DNA of 64,000 nt from Stutzerimonas stutzeri RCH2 (GTDB taxonomy: Bacteria > Pseudomonadota > Gammaproteobacteria > Pseudomonadales > Pseudomonadaceae): assembly GCF_000327065.1 (NCBI RefSeq), contig NC_019936.1, positions 930,001 to 994,000 on the forward strand, in the 5' to 3' direction. The notes beneath the pieces are model-generated. The model was not told the DNA's origin. It did not search any database and saw only the letters and a list, made by a program, of their open reading frames with translations. The translations under genes were made by a program, and so were the position numbers. This document shows positions 42,554-52,930 of the stretch, piece after piece; positions within the stretch are counted from its first letter, which is position 1; every line of letters begins with the position of its first letter.

Positions 42554-44193
42554 ATGTCCGTCTCGTTAGCCCCTGAGCTTTACTACCTCAGCAATTTCCG
42601 TACGGCACTCGCCTGGGTGGCTGAGCGCTATGCAGATCTACTGGCGGATGAAGAACGTGCCTTTCTCGACACCTTCAATACCCTGCCCTGGCCATCGCAG
42701 GCCTTGCTGGTGCGCATGATTAGCGCAAGGGCTGTCATTTTCGTCTGAGCAAGCTCGTTTACCCGGAAATCGGCGACTGCCTGGCTGCTGCCGATCCACT
42801 GCTTGAACAGGGATGGATCACCGAGCAGGCGCTGCTCACAGCCGATGAGATTGCCGAGCTGCTGCGCAAGGATGAGGTGCTGACTCATATGCCGCTCACA
42901 GACCGCCGCGCGGCGCAGAAAAAGGCCGAGCTGCTCGAACAACTGCGCGCAATGGAGCTACCTGCCCAGACCTTCACGGACTGGTGCCCTATGTTGGATG
43001 ATCAGTTACTCAGCCTGATGGTGGGCGAGTTGTGTGATCGTTTGCGCCTGATGTTCTTTGGCAATCTGGCTCAGGACTGGTCCGAGTTCGTGCTGACGGA
43101 TCTGGGCATCTACCGTTACGAATCGGTGGATATAGGCCCGGAGTCACGTGGTTTTCAGTGCCGCCAGGATCTTGAGGATTACCTGCACCTGCGCCAGTTA
43201 CGCGTCAGCGTTGAGCAAGGCGCAGACCTGGCGGACATTGTACCGCCGTTGCTGGCGTTCAGTTCAAGCAACCCATACCTTTGCAGCCGCCAATCGTGCC
43301 TGCTGTTTCAGATCGCCCAGCAACTGGAGAGGAGCGGTGAGCTGGAGCAGGCCCTGCTGCTTTATCAGCAAAGCGCGCATGGCGAAGCCCGCTGGCGACA
43401 GATTCGCGTACTGGAACAACTGGGGCGCGATGCCGAGGCCTATGATCAGGCCCTGGCCTTTAGCCAAACCCCAGGCAGCGATGAAGAAAGCCAGCGCCTG
43501 GAACGAGCCCTCACCCGCCTGCAGCGCAAGCTCGGCCTGCAGATGGTGAAAAAGCCCAAGGCTGCGAGCGAAACCCGCATCGACTTGGTATTGCCGGCGC
43601 CGACACATGGCAGTGTGGAGATAGCTGTGCGTGATCACCTGCAGCAGGATGATGCTCCGGTGCACTATGTGGAAAATACCCTGCTCTGCAGCCTGTTCGG
43701 CTTGCTGTGCTGGGAGGCGATCTTCGCACCGCTGCCGGGGTCATTTTTTCACCCGTTCCACAGTGGCCCGGTGGACCTGCACAGCCCGGACTTTTATGCG
43801 CGCCGCCAACACCTGTTCAAACGCTGTCTACTGCAACTTGAACAACCCGACTACAGGCAATTGATCAAGGCTCGGTATCAGGAAAAGTTCGGCCTGCAAT
43901 CACCCTTCGTCTTTTGGGGCATGCTCGATGAGGCGCGCCTGGAACTAGCCCTGCAGTGCATTCCCGCTGCACACCTGCACGCCTGTTTTACCCGCCTGCT
44001 GCGAGATCTGAAAGCCAACCGCGCCGGCATGCCCGATCTGATCCAGTTTTATCCGCAGGAACATCGCTACCGGATGATTGAGGTCAAAGGCCCCGGCGAC
44101 CGCCTGCAGGACAACCAGAAACGCTGGCTCAGTTTCGCGGCTGAGCACGGTATCGCCGTTGTAGTTTGCTACGTGCGCTGGGCTGAGGCATGA
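42554..44193 (+). pseudogene. VRR-NUC nuclease-domain protein, frameshifted near its start
   Basis: The N-terminal frame from the ATG at 42554 (APELYYLSNFRTALAWVAERYADLLADEERAFL) ends at 42748. One extra G in the run at 42729-42731 would join it to the frame continuing as HFRLSKLVYPEIGDCLAAADPLLEQGW and onward to 44193, about 547 residues. The C-terminal VRR-NUC domain is intact: GMPDLIQFYPQEHRYRMIEVKGPGDRLQDNQKRWL (E-x-K nuclease motif). FAN1-like repair nucleases share this domain. An internal start could still give the C-terminal part. It overlaps the next gene by 4 nt. Confidence 0.75.
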
Positions 44194-44730
44194 GCTATCG
44201 GGTAGCGGTGCGGGCACTGTGCGAGTTCACCGCCAAGGAAGGTGACCTGGATCTGCGCTTCACCCCTTCCCCCACCGCTCAGGAAGGCATGGCTGGGCAC
44301 CAGACAGTGGTTGATCGGCGGGGAGACGGCTATATCGCCGAGTTACCTCTAAGTGGCAGCTACCCCGGCCTGCTGGTCGGCGGCAGGGCCGACGGGTACG
44401 ATCCGCAAGAGCGGCGCCTAGAAGAGATCAAAACCCACCGTGGCGATATCAGCCGCATTCCGGCCAACCACCGGCTGCTGCATTGGGCGCAGGTCAAGGT
44501 CTACGGCTGGCTGCTCTGCCAGCAGCTTGAGCTGGAAGAGTTGGAATTGGCTGTGGTGTATTTCGACGTGATGAGTCACGCCGAGCATGCCTTCAGCGAC
44601 CACTTCACAGCCGCTGAACTGGAAGACTTCTTCAATCAGCAGTGCCAATTGTTTCTGAGCGGGGCTGAACAGGAAGAAGCACCGCATCAAGCGTGACGAG
44701 CATCTGCAGAGCATCAGTTTTCCCTACCAC
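44190..44730 (+). pseudogene. ATP-dependent helicase, N-terminal stump
   Basis: 168 residues up to a stop at 44696: MSYRVAVRALCEFTAKEGDLDLRF, YPGLLVGGRADGYDPQERRLEEIKTH, HRLLHWAQVKVYGWLLC. This is the PD-(D/E)xK-like front of the DinG/Rad3-type helicases that usually follow VRR-NUC genes in Pseudomonas. The +1 frame continues HRIKRDEHLQSISFPY, where the helicase would carry on toward its Walker A, but similarity ends about 44730. The motor domain is missing; the UvrA-type gene starts directly after. Confidence 0.65.
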
Positions 44731-44774
44731 TCAGGAAGTCCCGTCCTGAGCGGGGCGAACTACAGGATAAGAAC

Positions 44775-47426
44775 ATGCCAAACAATACTTTCGGTGAATC
44801 CTCTTGTACCGCTGCGGCCAGCGGCCTCGTGCAGGTGCGTGGCGCGCGTGAGAACAACCTCAAAGAGGTGGACGTCTCTATCCCGCGGAATGCGCTGGTG
44901 GTGTTCTCGGGTGTCTCCGGCTCCGGGAAGTCCTCGCTGGCCTTCGGCACCATCTATGCCGAGGCGCAGCGACGCTACTTTGAGTCGGTGGCCCCCTATG
45001 CACGGCGCCTGATCGACCAGGCGGGCGTGCCGGACGTAGATGCGATCGACGGCCTGCCACCAGCGGTGGCGCTGCAGCAGCAGCGGGGGTCCAGCAATGC
45101 GCGTTCCTCCGTGGGCAGTGTGACCACCCTGTCCAGCCTGGTGCGGATGATGTATTCGCGCGCCGGCGCCTATCCCGCCAATCAGCCGATGCTGTACGCC
45201 GAGGATTTTTCGCCGAACACGCCGCAGGGGGCGTGCCCGACCTGCCACGGCTTGGGTCATGTGTACGAGGTGTCCGAGGCGATCATGGTGCCCGACCCCT
45301 CCCTGAGCATCCGTGAGCGGGCGATTGCTTCCTGGCCACCCGCCTGGCAGGGCCAGAACCTGCGCGACATCCTGGTCAGCATGGGCTACGACGTTGACCG
45401 GCCGTGGAAGGACCTGCCGAAAAAGGATCGCGACTGGATTATGTTCACCGAGGAAACACCAACGGTGCCGGTGTACGCCGGTTTCACGCCTGCCGAAACC
45501 CGTACCGCGCTCAAACGCAAGATGGAGCCGAGCTACATGGGCACCTTCACCGGCGCCCGGCGGTATGTGTTGCACACCTTCGCCAATACCCAGAGCGCGC
45601 TGATGAGAAAGCGCGTATCCCGGTTCATGGAGGGCAAGCCGTGCCCCACCTGCCACGGCAAGAGGCTCAAGCCCGAAGCGCTGTCGGTCACCTTCGCTGG
45701 GGTGGACATCGGCGCGTTTATGCAGATGCCGCTGGACCACTTGGCGGCATTGCTCGAACCCATCGCACAGGGCGATTTCCGCGCCCATGCAGCGGGTGCG
45801 GCTACGGACAAGGAAGCGACCCGGCGCGAGCGTGCCGAACGCGCTGCCACCGGCCATGCGGTCCATGCGGTATCGCCCGACGTGCGCCGTACCTCCGCGC
45901 TGTCGGAAGAAAAGCGCCTCGCCGCACAGCGCCTGGCTGGAGGCGTGATGGCGCGCCTGCGCCAACTGCGCGAGCTAGGCCTGGGCTACCTGACGCTGGA
46001 CCGGGCCACGCCGACGCTTTCGGCCGGCGAGTTGCAACGCTTGCGGTTGGCCACGCAATTAAGTTCCCTGCTGTTCGGCGTCGTGTACGTACTTGACGAA
46101 CCCTCGGCGGGCCTGCATCCCTCCGACAGCCAGGCCCTGTACGATGCACTCGACCGGCTGCGCGACGCGGGCAACTCGGTGTTTGTGGTGGAGCACGACC
46201 TGGACCTGATGCGCCGCGCGCAATGGCTCGTGGATGTCGGGCCGGATGCCGGGGAGCGTGGCGGCCGCGTGCTCTACAGCGGCGAGCCGGATGGCCTGCG
46301 CAAGATTGCCGAATCGCGTACTGCACGTTACCTGTTCGACGAAATTCCCGCACCCGGAAGCCGAGCACGCGAAGCGACCGGCTGGTTGGAGCTGCAGGGC
46401 ATCCACCGCCATAACCTGCATGGCGTGGATGCGCGCATTCCGCTGGGCGTGCTGACAGCCGTTACCGGCATCTCTGGCTCCGGCAAATCCAGCCTCGTCG
46501 CGCAGGCCCTGCCGGAATTGGTGCTGCTGCACCTGGGCCACGAGCCTGAAGACGATGCCGCCGAAAGCGCCACCAGCGAAGGGCCGGCAGTGGTCGAAGC
46601 GACCGGCGGCCATCTGGCGGGCGACGTGGACGCCATACAGCGCCTGGTGCAGGTGGACCAGAAGCCGATCGGGCGCACGCCGCGGTCGAACCTGGCTACC
46701 TACACGGGTCTGTTCGACCATGTGCGCAAGCTGTTCGCCGCCACGCCCGATGCTCGACGCCGCCGCTATGATGCCGGACGGTTCTCGTTCAACGTCGCCA
46801 AGGGGCGCTGCGAGACTTGCGAGGGCGAAGGTTTCGTTAGCGTGGAACTGCTGTTCATGCCTAGCGTGTACGCGCCGTGCCCGACCTGCCATGGCGCGCG
46901 CTACAACGAGGCCACGCTGAAGGTGCAGTGGAACGGGCGCAACATCGCCGAGGTGCTGCAGATGACCGTGGACGAGGCCAGCGAATTCTTCGCGGGTGAA
47001 GACGCGGTGGCAAGGCCCCTGCAACTGCTGCGCGACATCGGACTGGGCTATCTGCGCCTGGGGCAACCGGCCACTGAGCTTTCCGGTGGCGAGGCGCAGC
47101 GCATCAAGCTGGCGACCGAGCTTCAGCGCAGCCAGCGCGGCCGAAGCCTGTACGTGCTCGACGAGCCGACCACCGGGCTGCACGCGTCGGATGCCGACCG
47201 GCTGCTGGTGCAGTTGCAGCGCCTGGTCGATGCCGGTAATACCGTAGTGATGATCGAGCACGACATGCGTGCGGTGGCCCAAGCCGACTGGGTGATCGAC
47301 GTAGGGCCAGGCGCGGGCGCTGCCGGCGGCAGCATCGTGGTGGCGGGTTCCCCTCAGCAGGTGGCCCGAAAGTCTGGCAGCCGAACCGCTCCGTTCCTTG
47401 CACGGGAGTTGGCGCGGGCCGAGTAG
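44775..47426 (+). CDS. uvrA: UvrA-type excinuclease ABC ATPase (short, UvrA2-like class)
   Basis: 883 residues, shorter than housekeeping UvrA (about 940). Two ABC ATPase modules: Walker A GVSGSGKSS (46-54) and GISGSGKSS (565-573); signatures STPTLSAGELQRLRLA and TELSGGEAQRIKLA; zinc-type CPTCHG, CETCEGEGF and CPTCHGARYNEATL. The replaced UvrB-binding region suggests the UvrA2 branch, linked to damage or drug tolerance rather than core repair. The first 15 residues (MPNNTFGESSCTAAA) are unlike the family and match the stub at 34899. The real family homology begins at SGLVQVRGARENNLKEV. Confidence 0.88.
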   Translation: MPNNTFGESSCTAAASGLVQVRGARENNLKEVDVSIPRNALVVFSGVSGSGKSSLAFGTIYAEAQRRYFESVAPYARRLIDQAGVPDVDAIDGLPPAVALQQQRGSSNARSSVGSVTTLSSLVRMMYSRAGAYPANQPMLYAEDFSPNTPQGACPTCHGLGHVYEVSEAIMVPDPSLSIRERAIASWPPAWQGQNLRDILVSMGYDVDRPWKDLPKKDRDWIMFTEETPTVPVYAGFTPAETRTALKRKMEPSYMGTFTGARRYVLHTFANTQSALMRKRVSRFMEGKPCPTCHGKRLKPEALSVTFAGVDIGAFMQMPLDHLAALLEPIAQGDFRAHAAGAATDKEATRRERAERAATGHAVHAVSPDVRRTSALSEEKRLAAQRLAGGVMARLRQLRELGLGYLTLDRATPTLSAGELQRLRLATQLSSLLFGVVYVLDEPSAGLHPSDSQALYDALDRLRDAGNSVFVVEHDLDLMRRAQWLVDVGPDAGERGGRVLYSGEPDGLRKIAESRTARYLFDEIPAPGSRAREATGWLELQGIHRHNLHGVDARIPLGVLTAVTGISGSGKSSLVAQALPELVLLHLGHEPEDDAAESATSEGPAVVEATGGHLAGDVDAIQRLVQVDQKPIGRTPRSNLATYTGLFDHVRKLFAATPDARRRRYDAGRFSFNVAKGRCETCEGEGFVSVELLFMPSVYAPCPTCHGARYNEATLKVQWNGRNIAEVLQMTVDEASEFFAGEDAVARPLQLLRDIGLGYLRLGQPATELSGGEAQRIKLATELQRSQRGRSLYVLDEPTTGLHASDADRLLVQLQRLVDAGNTVVMIEHDMRAVAQADWVIDVGPGAGAAGGSIVVAGSPQQVARKSGSRTAPFLARELARAE

Positions 47427-47505
47427 CTTAGTTCGCCAAATGTTGCCAGCTTCGCGGGGCATTGATCGTCGCCACACGGTGGTGACGGTCGCTGCCCGAG
47501 TCGCG

Positions 47506-49307
47506 TCATCCTTCCTGAGTCAGAGCAAGATAGGGATTGTTGGGCGGTATTTCGGCGAATACCAAGGACCCATTTTCGAGGAGGTAGCCATGCAGTCGGC
47601 GGGACTTCCTCGGGCCCGTGACTTCACAGGTCCAAATGTTCAGGCCATTTGGGTGCTTGCGGTATAGCTGCAGTTTCTAAAAGCGCTTTTGCACCCACTG
47701 CCAATCCGGTTGCTTGTCCTGCCTGACCAGCGCATCCACCTGGGATGTTCCTACGCATAGCGCTGGAACACGCTGGGACTGACCAGGTAGGCGGTGTCGC
47801 TCACCGTATGCACGAGCGCCTTGGCGTCGTTGATGATGAGTCGCCGCGCGGCGACTCCCTGTTGCAGCCACGTCATGAAATGCTCCCCGGATGGTATCGC
47901 GACTGTTGGAGTTGATGCAGGTCCAGGCGCAGGGGTAAGTGGCAAGGGAGACGCTGCGGCTGTGGTTGGGGCAGGGACTTTCTCCACTGGATCTTCACCC
48001 TTCCCCATGTCGGCCGTGCGATCCAATCCAACCATCGCCAGCATGTCCTCCATGACGTCAGGCACGGGCGGGGCCGCAGTCGGCAAGGCGGTATCGCTGC
48101 GAGGGCATTCCCAAGGGGGAGTCTCCAGACCTTCGGGGGTTGGCTGCCCCACGACCGCGGGCGGTGTGCCTGGTGCACTGCCGTTGGTTTCCGCTGGCGT
48201 CGTGTCGATCGCCACCGTGCCTGCGAAAAGCGCTGGCCGCTCGCCGGATTCCCAGATCAGCGCGGGCGCGAGGCGCAACAGGGTGAACGAGTAGGACCAG
48301 CCGGTCGCACTGGTCACGGTCGCGCGCCAGACCGCCTTGCCGTCTGAGGTGGGCTGGAGCATGCCGTGGTTCTGCAGCACTTTGAAGACGGCGGTGTTGT
48401 TCACAGGAATGCCGTCGATCCCCTGAGACAGCAGGTGCGCGCGCAGCTTGTCCGAGACAGTCTTGCTCACCAGCCACAGCCCATCCTCAGTGAGCCAGCC
48501 ATCGGAGGCTTCCGGCTGATTCAGCTTCAACGGTTCCTTGAGCAGGAAGCGCAGCCCGTCCAGCAGCTTGCGTTGCAGCGCGTGCCTGGGCGCGGCCATG
48601 GCGCGCGCGGGATCGCCGCCCAGTTCCTGTGCCACAGAAGCGCGATCAGCCTGCACGACCAGTTCACCCAGCACGCCGGCGTGCTCGTACTGCCCGGCCA
48701 AGACGTAGAGCAATGGTGCCCACAGAGACGGATAGCCGCTGAGCCAGTCTAGGAGCGGACCATCGAGCAATTGGCGGTAGAGCAGCCCTGTTGCGGCGCT
48801 GTGCAACCGGTACTCGCGGTCTTCGCGGTAGCGGAAGCGGTACGACTGGTGCAGCGGGCCGTGCCAGGGATGCCACAGCGAGCCGTCTGCCAGCTCGACC
48901 AGCAGATCGACGGCCACCTTGCCGATGTCGTGCAGCAGCGCGGCGTAAGCAACGGCGGCGGTCCAGGCTTCCGACTGCGCCGCCTGGTCTTAGGGGCTGG
49001 CGCCGATGGGCAACAGATGGGACTGCCGCAGCTTGAGCGCATAGGCGACGATCTCCAACCCGTGATCCAGCATGCCGCCGGGGTAAGCGTGATGATGGCT
49101 CTCGGAAGCGGGGAATTGCTGGACCAGCTCGGCGTAGCGCTCCAGCGGCGTGCGCTGCCAGATGTGTTCCAGCAGCTTCTGTCGGCGCGGTGTCGCCAGC
49201 AGCGATGCGGCCGATTCGGGCCGTAGCAGCCCTTTGGGGAGGTCGGTGGCGGGCGCTGGTGATGGGGCAGTGACCGGAGGCCGTTTTCGCTGGAACAGGG
49301 AGAGCAT
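47506..49307 (-). pseudogene. traI: ICE relaxase TraI (MobH type), multiply inactivated
   Basis: The conjugative relaxase of PFGI-1/ICEclc-like elements. Start ATG at 49307 (MLSLFQRKRPP). The TraI_2 domain has the HD-type signatures ESHHHAYPGGMLDHGLEI and YAALLHDIGKVAVDLLVELADG. A premature TAA (near 48992) interrupts GASP-DQAAQ. After the Pro-rich linker and C-terminal domain, TAG follows FQRYA (47758), one base is lost just after, and another TAG breaks KRF-KLQLYRKHPNGLNIW (about 47678). The natural end is LALTQEG at 47506. About 600 residues if repaired. Four lesions show long-standing loss of transfer function. Confidence 0.8.
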
Positions 49308-49484
49308 GTGGGTGTCCTCTGGGGGGGGCCGGCCGGGATGCCTTTTCGCCTTTTCGAGGTAGGGCCTTTCCCCTTGCACCCCCATTCCCTTGCCGTTTCG
49401 GCCCTTTGGCCTTTAACCGCTTCGGTATAGCGGGAAATGGGATGCGGCTCCAGCGTCAATGGGGAACCCGCTGGAATGGAATGG

Positions 49485-49981
49485 TCAGCGTCCTTCAGGT
49501 CACGCTCGATGCCGTAGAGCTTGTTGATCAGGCTCAGCGCCACGTCGGCACGCCCAGTCTTGCCCTTGGGCTGCACCTTTTGGGCTTCGACGAACTTGCG
49601 TCGCGCATGCGCCCAGCAGCCCAGGCGTTCGATGCCGTCGCGTGCAGCCACGGCGTTGTAACCGGCGTAGTCGTCGGTCATCAGGTAGCCGCGGTAGCCA
49701 TCGAGCAGGCGTAGCGGCACCTCCTGCGCGCGGCTGGCTGTGTAGTCGAAAAGGATCACCGGCTTGTCCGGCGGCCCACCGCTTTGCACCCACATCCAGG
49801 ATTGTGCCGAGGGGTCTCGTCCCGGTTCATGCAGCACCTGCAAGCGCGTTTCGTCGCAGTGCAACACGGGGTAGTCCAGCAGCTTGTCGCGCATCAGGTT
49901 GAGCAACGGTTGCAGTTGCTCGCCACTTTGGATCACCCAACGCGCCAGGGGCTGGCGTGGGATGTCGACGCCGTGGCGGCT
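49485..49981 (-). mobile_element. IS66 transposase (TnpC) internal fragment
   Basis: Reverse-strand reading GVDIPRQPLARWVIQSGEQLQPL, DYPVLHCDETRLQVLHEPGRD, SWMWVQSGGPPDKPVILFDY, GYLMTDDYAGYNAV, GCWAHARRKFVEAQK and NKLYGIERDLKDA is the central DDE domain of IS66 TnpC. Both N- and C-terminal parts and the terminal repeats are missing. It lies just upstream of the dead traI. Confidence 0.85.
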
Positions 49982-50248
49982 GCCCCCTAAAGAAGGTTGG
50001 CCGTAGAAGAGCACTTGAAGGGCTTCGCGTCCCTCTCTGGAGTGTGCTGTCTTTTGCGTGTACAGCCCCTGGTTTCAGCGTTGTCAAGTGGCAGTTTTGC
50101 TATAGGAGCGTTTTTTCCGCGCACCGCATCACTGGTAATGCTGTTCGATCACTCGAAGCTTCGGATGATCTGATCGTTATTTGGTCAGATTGCTGTTTTT
50201 GACATCGGCAAAGACTGAAATCAGTCAGAAATACAAGGGTGTGCAGCC

Positions 50249-50554
50249 CTAGATTCTTTCTTGCAGCGCCTTGAAGAAGGCATCGATATTCTCATCGTGG
50301 CGTTTGTAGTAGGTCCAGGGGCCGATCCGCTGCGATGTCACCAATTGCGCGCGCTGTAGAGCTGCGAGATAAAGCGATGTCGTTGACTGCGAGAGGCCCG
50401 TGCGCTCTTGGATGATACTGACGCACACGCCTACCGTTTCTGGGTCGACTTCCTGCTCGGGAAAGACTGTCCTGGGATCCTTGAGCCAATTGAGGATGGC
50501 AAGGCGCATCGGGTTCGCCAATGCTTTCAGGGCTTCGTTGACGTCAATAGTCAT
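50249..50554 (-). CDS. ArsR-family transcriptional regulator
   Basis: 101 residues. Winged helix-turn-helix: VNEALKALANPMRLAILNWLKDP, IQERTGLSQSTTSLYLAALQRAQLVTSQRIGPWTYYKR. No metal-binding CxC motif in the recognition helix, so it likely senses an organic or redox signal. A 14-bp palindrome lies 26 bp upstream of its start, and a related site precedes the ene-reductase gene. First of a set of same-strand genes for flavin enzymes and an aldehyde dehydrogenase. Confidence 0.88.
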   Translation of the reverse strand: MTIDVNEALKALANPMRLAILNWLKDPRTVFPEQEVDPETVGVCVSIIQERTGLSQSTTSLYLAALQRAQLVTSQRIGPWTYYKRHDENIDAFFKALQERI

Positions 50555-50579
50555 GAATTTTTTGAGACCTGTTTTTTTC

Positions 50580-50593
50580 GATATCTAGATATC
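50580..50593. promoter_or_regulatory. Probable ArsR-family operator
   Basis: GATATCTAGATATC, a perfect 14-bp palindrome between the regulator (start 50554) and the LLM gene. A close variant (ATATCTAAGATAT, 52881-52893) lies upstream of the ene-reductase. Confidence 0.6.
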
Positions 50594-50692
50594 TTCCTGA
50601 TTCGCGCATCAAATTGGAAGGCTTCGCCATGATCTCTGCGCGCCTGCCCGTCGCAATGACGGGCTGGTTTGGACTGGAATCCTATTGTCCTG

Positions 50693-51676
50693 TCAGGTAG
50701 GACTATCGGGCACCTGTGCGCCGAATTGCGGGACGATATGTTTGCCAAGTTCCTCGATAACCTCTGCTGCGGGGCGTTTACTATACTTGAGGTTCAGGAT
50801 GACGTGATCTACACCGATTTCCTGAAGTGTATCCAGCAAGGCCCGCAGGTGGTTACGTCCCAGTCGGAATCCTAGATGGATAGGCGAGGGTGGCGTGGAT
50901 GGGTGTTCGTCCAGGTCGATATACAGCGATTGCAAGAACGGCTTGTAGATAGTGCCACATTGTTTAGCCGTTTCCTGTCGCCAATCTTCCACGATGAGTC
51001 GCTGCATTTTTGGCGGACGTGGATAGTTGATCCATCCATGGCTTTCACGCGCGATCCAATCGAGCGGCTGGCGGCTGTGTCCGGTTACGAATAGCGGTAT
51101 TTCCCGAGTCGTAGGTTTGGGAACGAGATCGGCCCCCAGTAACTCGCCGTGACTCCAGCGAATGGGCTCGAAGTGTGTTCGATGGGCTTGGCGTATCACA
51201 TTGAGGTTTTCTTGAAAGGTCTCGCCACGCTGTTCTGGATCAACGCTGAATGCGGGAAACTCCACGGGACGATCGCCAGAGGCTACTCCCAGGAGCAAGC
51301 GACCTCCGCTCAATTGATCAATGCTCGCTGCGGCCTTTGCCGTGTGCAAGGGATTACGCAAAGTAAGGGCGATGGAGGCGGTGCCTAGTGCGATTTTTGT
51401 TGTATGGGCTGCGATGTAGCCCAGATACACCCAAGGGTCGAAAACCTGGCCGACATCACCGAAGCTTGGGTCCCTGAGCGGGACGTCGCGAAACCAGAGC
51501 GCCGAAAAACCAAGTGCCTCTGCACGTTTGGCCAGCGCGACCTGATCTAGCATGCTCGGTGTATCACCTTCGAAAGCCTCCAGGGGAAAGAACAGCCCAA
51601 GGCTTAGATGACCCTGCCTGAAGGTTCGTTTGAATCCCCTATGCTCTTGGTAGGGGATCGTGCTCGGTTGGTACAT
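50693..51676 (-). CDS. LLM-class flavin-dependent oxidoreductase
   Basis: 327 residues. Bacterial-luciferase-like TIM barrel: LSLGLFFPLEAF, LAKRAEALGFSALWFRDVPL, TTKIALGTASIALTLRNPLHTAKAAASIDQLSGGRLLLGVASGDRP, and SRQPLDWIARESHGWINYPR. Probably an FMN- or F420-type oxidoreductase; substrate unknown. 66 bp downstream of the ene-reductase on the same strand, likely co-transcribed and under the ArsR-type protein. Confidence 0.88.
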   Translation of the reverse strand: MYQPSTIPYQEHRGFKRTFRQGHLSLGLFFPLEAFEGDTPSMLDQVALAKRAEALGFSALWFRDVPLRDPSFGDVGQVFDPWVYLGYIAAHTTKIALGTASIALTLRNPLHTAKAAASIDQLSGGRLLLGVASGDRPVEFPAFSVDPEQRGETFQENLNVIRQAHRTHFEPIRWSHGELLGADLVPKPTTREIPLFVTGHSRQPLDWIARESHGWINYPRPPKMQRLIVEDWRQETAKQCGTIYKPFLQSLYIDLDEHPSTPPSPIHLGFRLGRNHLRALLDTLQEIGVDHVILNLKYSKRPAAEVIEELGKHIVPQFGAQVPDSPT

Positions 51677-51742
51677 GCTTAACTTCCTCGGTCAGCAAAC
51701 GCTGAGCCACGCCCCTGACTTATGGGGCGTGGCTCTGAGCGT

Positions 51743-52867
51743 TTAGGATTTGTAAGTCGGGTAGTCGGTGTAGCCCTTATCGGTACCGCCGTACATGCTG
51801 CTTGGATCAACTGGGTTAAGCGGCCAGTTGTTGGCGATACGAGCGGGCAGGTCGGGGTTCGCAATGAAGGGGCGGCCAAAAGCGATCAGGTCGCCCCAGC
51901 CAGCTTTTATCACGCGATTTCCTCGTTCAGCGGTGTACTTGCCGGCATAGATAATCTTGCCGCTGAAGGTCTTACGAACAGCTTCCCGGAACGTCTCAGG
52001 CAGCTCGGGTGCGTTTTCCCAATCGGCTTCGGCGAGCGACAGGTAGGCAATGCCTACTTCCTCGAGGATCTTCACTGCCTCGATGTAGGTTTGGTGAGGA
52101 TCTTCTTCGACCAGGCCAAGGTAGACGCGGTCTTCGTCTGTGGTCGCGAACAGCGGGGCGAAGCGAACGCCAACGCGCTCCTTGCCGACGACACCAGCAA
52201 CGGCGAGGGTGATTTCGCGCAGGAAGCGAAGACGGTTCTGCAGCGAACCGCCATATTCATCATCACGCTGGTTGGTATGCGCCGAAATGAACTGGTTTAC
52301 CAGGTACCCATTCGCGCAGTGAAGCTCCACCCCGTCAAAACCTGCGTCCAAAGCATTTCGGGCTGCTTGGGCGTAGAGCTCAACCAGTTCCTTTACCTCC
52401 TTGGTGGACAGGGCTCGTGGGGTCGAAGGGTCGGCCAGTGTACCCGTGCCGGGGCCAGTTTCGATGAACACCTTGACGTTGTCCGCGCGGATGGCTGATG
52501 GCGCGACGGGCGCTTCACCACCGGGTTGCAGCGACGTGTGCGACACGCGGCCCACATGCCAAAGTTGAGCAAAGATCACCCCCCCTTCGGCGTGAACAGC
52601 GTCGGTGACCTTACGCCAGCCTTGTATCTGTTCCGGGCTATGAATGCCAGGTGTCCAGGCATAACCCTGTCCTCGGGGTTCGATCTGTGTGCCCTCGGTC
52701 ACCATGAAGCCAGCACCGCTGCGCTGACGGTAATATGTGGCCATTAGGTCGTTCGCAATATTGCCGGGTTGAGAGCTGCGTGAACGCGTCAGTGGCGGCA
52801 GAACGATACGGTTCTTGAGGGTGTATGGGCCCAGCTGAGTGGTTTTAAAAAGTTCTGAGTGTGTCAT
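51743..52867 (-). CDS. Old-yellow-enzyme ene-reductase (NemA/XenB type)
   Basis: 374 residues from the ATG at 52867, with AGG about 9 nt upstream; an ATG at 52882 falls in the putative operator. FMN-binding TIM barrel: LFKTTQLGPYTLKNRIVLPPLTRSRS, GFMVTEGTQIEPRGQGY, AQLWHVGR, FDGVELHCANGYLVNQFIS, NQRDDEYGGSLQNRLRF. Reduces electrophilic alkenes, N-ethylmaleimide or nitro compounds with NAD(P)H. Likely regulated by the ArsR-type protein through the ATATCTAAGATAT site. Confidence 0.9.
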   Translation of the reverse strand: MTHSELFKTTQLGPYTLKNRIVLPPLTRSRSSQPGNIANDLMATYYRQRSGAGFMVTEGTQIEPRGQGYAWTPGIHSPEQIQGWRKVTDAVHAEGGVIFAQLWHVGRVSHTSLQPGGEAPVAPSAIRADNVKVFIETGPGTGTLADPSTPRALSTKEVKELVELYAQAARNALDAGFDGVELHCANGYLVNQFISAHTNQRDDEYGGSLQNRLRFLREITLAVAGVVGKERVGVRFAPLFATTDEDRVYLGLVEEDPHQTYIEAVKILEEVGIAYLSLAEADWENAPELPETFREAVRKTFSGKIIYAGKYTAERGNRVIKAGWGDLIAFGRPFIANPDLPARIANNWPLNPVDPSSMYGGTDKGYTDYPTYKS

Positions 52868-52880
52868 TTTGCTTACCTGC

Positions 52881-52893
52881 ATATCTAAGATAT
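52881..52893. promoter_or_regulatory. Second ArsR-type operator, upstream of the ene-reductase
   Basis: ATATCTAAGATAT, a 13-bp near-palindrome that resembles the site at 50580 (GATATCTAGATATC). It starts 14 bp before the chosen start codon. Confidence 0.5.
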
Positions 52894-52930
52894 TCGATGT
52901 TATAAGTCAAAAAAATATGGTTCAAGGAGG

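Noticed and set aside
44760..45965. 401-codon minus-strand frame opposite the UvrA-type gene
   Set aside because: Antisense shadow; low-complexity His/Arg/Gly-rich translation.
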